Positions 62,958 through 64,000 of a DNA stretch of 64,000 nt are shown in pieces. The position numbers and the translations under genes were made by a program. The stretch comes from Pyropia yezoensis (taxonomy: Eukaryota > Rhodophyta > Bangiophyceae > Bangiales > Bangiaceae): contig CM020619.1 in assembly GCA_009829735.1 (NCBI GenBank), forward strand, positions 22,128,671-22,192,670. Reading direction: 5' to 3'. The first letter of the stretch is position 1. Each line of letters starts with the position of its first letter. The notes beneath the pieces are model-generated. The model did no database searches, had not been told where the DNA came from, and saw nothing but the letters and a program-made list of their open reading frames with translations.

Positions 62958-64000
62958 CTGGTCCCTCACCCCTGCGGCTGCCCCCGTCGTCGGCACTGTG
63001 CTAACCTGCGTGGAAGGGGTGGAGCGGGGCGGGTGCCGCGCGCCCCCCGCGGAAGACACGTGGGGGGGGGGCTCCCATGCGGCCAACGTCGGCACTGGCG
63101 GCGGGCACACCGCCGTGCGAGCGGGCGGCCGTGTCTGCTGCATCCCAGAGGCTGCCGGCAAGCGGCCCAGCGATCGCGGGGAAGACGTGGCAGGCGGCGG
63201 TCTGGACAGTCCAACCTGCAAGGACGAGACGCTGCAACATCCACCCCAAGTGGTCGCCCGCTGATTCGTATGTACATACAAACTCAAAGCGCGTTCGCGA
63301 AAAGACCCTGGCCTAACTTACGTTTTCAGGTTGAGTTTATGCAGGCTACTTCACACTCGGAGTGCTTCGCGAAGTGGGTTCTGACGTGGCCTCCGTCGTA
63401 GTGACTTCTTTCTTCTGGTGTCGTCTGTTATGTCTTCGTCAGCCTTCCCTCCCCAACCGTGGTGTCATCCAGTGGCAGGCGAGGGCACAGTGGGGGGGGG
63501 CCGTTGGCGTGGAAAGAGGGGGGCGGGGCGGCAATGGGGCGGCGTGGTGGACCGATGACTTCAGCAGCGGGAGAATTAGCCAGCGAGACGGCCCATGTGG
63601 CGGCGGTGAGGGCGAGTGCGGCGCCTGGAGCGGTGGAGAGTGGCCGCAGCCGGACGGTTGCAGTACAGGCGCTCGGCACGACGACCATGCAGACCAAGAT
63701 GACGAGCGCAGCGTGGTGGGTGCCGTGGCGGTGCCATAACCCCCCCTCGCCTCGAGACGGCTCATGCCGGCGCCGGCACCGAACACCAGAGCTGGTGCCG
63801 TCAGCGAGCAACGTGAACCACCCGTCAGTCAGCGGATCATTTCGCTACGCAGCGGGAGGTGTCGCACCCGCGACGCAGCTCCGGGCGCCAACCGCTGCGT
63901 GGCGATTGGCCGCCGGCCAATGCAACAGCCGGGTGGATGGAAGGGGGGGAGGGAAAGCGCCTCCCCGCTCGCGGCGGCGGGCGGCGCCACCGTCGTCATC
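62958..64000. other. Region expected to hold VPS28 upstream exons; otherwise unassigned
   Basis: The minus strand at 63000-63290 has several open frames but none shows the VPS28 N-terminal helices. A frame at 63428-63811 (minus) is hydrophobic in its middle and not recognisable. 63800-64000 is GC-rich and probably runs into the next locus. Confidence 0.35.

Noticed and set aside
63000-63290. RLDCP segment on the minus strand as a VPS28 upstream exon
   Set aside because: The five residues match a VPS28 stretch, but the following residues do not, and flanking splice sites are not convincing.
1-64000. CRISPR arrays, bacterial operons, tRNA or rRNA genes
   Set aside because: No short regularly spaced repeats, no Shine-Dalgarno-led gene clusters and no recognisable tRNA or rRNA sequence were seen. 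Gene structure is eukaryotic.

Overview
The window looks like nuclear DNA of a GC-rich eukaryote. The coding regions and spacers are strongly GC-biased, one gene has two clear GT-AG introns, three genes encode typical eukaryotic families (a TBC1D22/Gyp1-type Rab GAP, a VPS28 C-terminal exon and a fumarate reductase fused to a cytochrome b5 reductase-like domain), and most of the middle is retrotransposon. A GC-rich alga such as a bangiophycean red alga would fit, but no plastid or taxon-specific gene proves it.

Layout. 1-4.1 kb: a fold-back element with about 360-bp inverted arms, then 2.6 copies of a 962-bp tandem repeat. 4.1-7.1 kb: spacer with a decayed coding remnant. 7.1-9.3 kb: ankyrin-repeat protein, minus strand. 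10.7-12.8 kb: an unrecognised membrane-protein gene carrying a 555-bp in-frame tandem duplication and two in-frame TAG codons. 13.8-14.5 kb: a hAT-type element with an 8-bp target duplication. 17.4-19.3 kb: a decayed gene of a mobile-element-like family.

19.4-39.8 kb: a tandem array of one young Ty3/gypsy chromovirus, bounded by a single 5-bp target duplication (CGACC). Each unit has gag and pol on the minus strand, joined by an ATGA stop/start overlap, and a 647-residue ORF of unknown function on the plus strand between pol and the 3' LTR. Because single 468-bp LTRs separate the units, each LTR lies between a leftward gag-pol and a rightward antisense ORF. A 500-base N gap probably hides most of another unit.

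40-49.3 kb: an older, broken chromovirus on the plus strand, then fragments of two further gag lineages, ending in an ORF that fuses a retroviral-type protease to the C-terminal part of a DDE transposase. 49.3-52.4 kb: spacer with a second, non-autonomous hAT-type element. 52.8-64 kb: host genes again (TBC1D22-like on plus; fumarate reductase fusion and VPS28 C-terminus on minus), separated by very GC-rich spacer with long C/G homopolymers.

The host genes are unrelated housekeeping or signalling genes with no operon-like logic. The coherent system here is the chromovirus array with its antisense gene, divergent LTRs, structured leader and frequent short palindromes.
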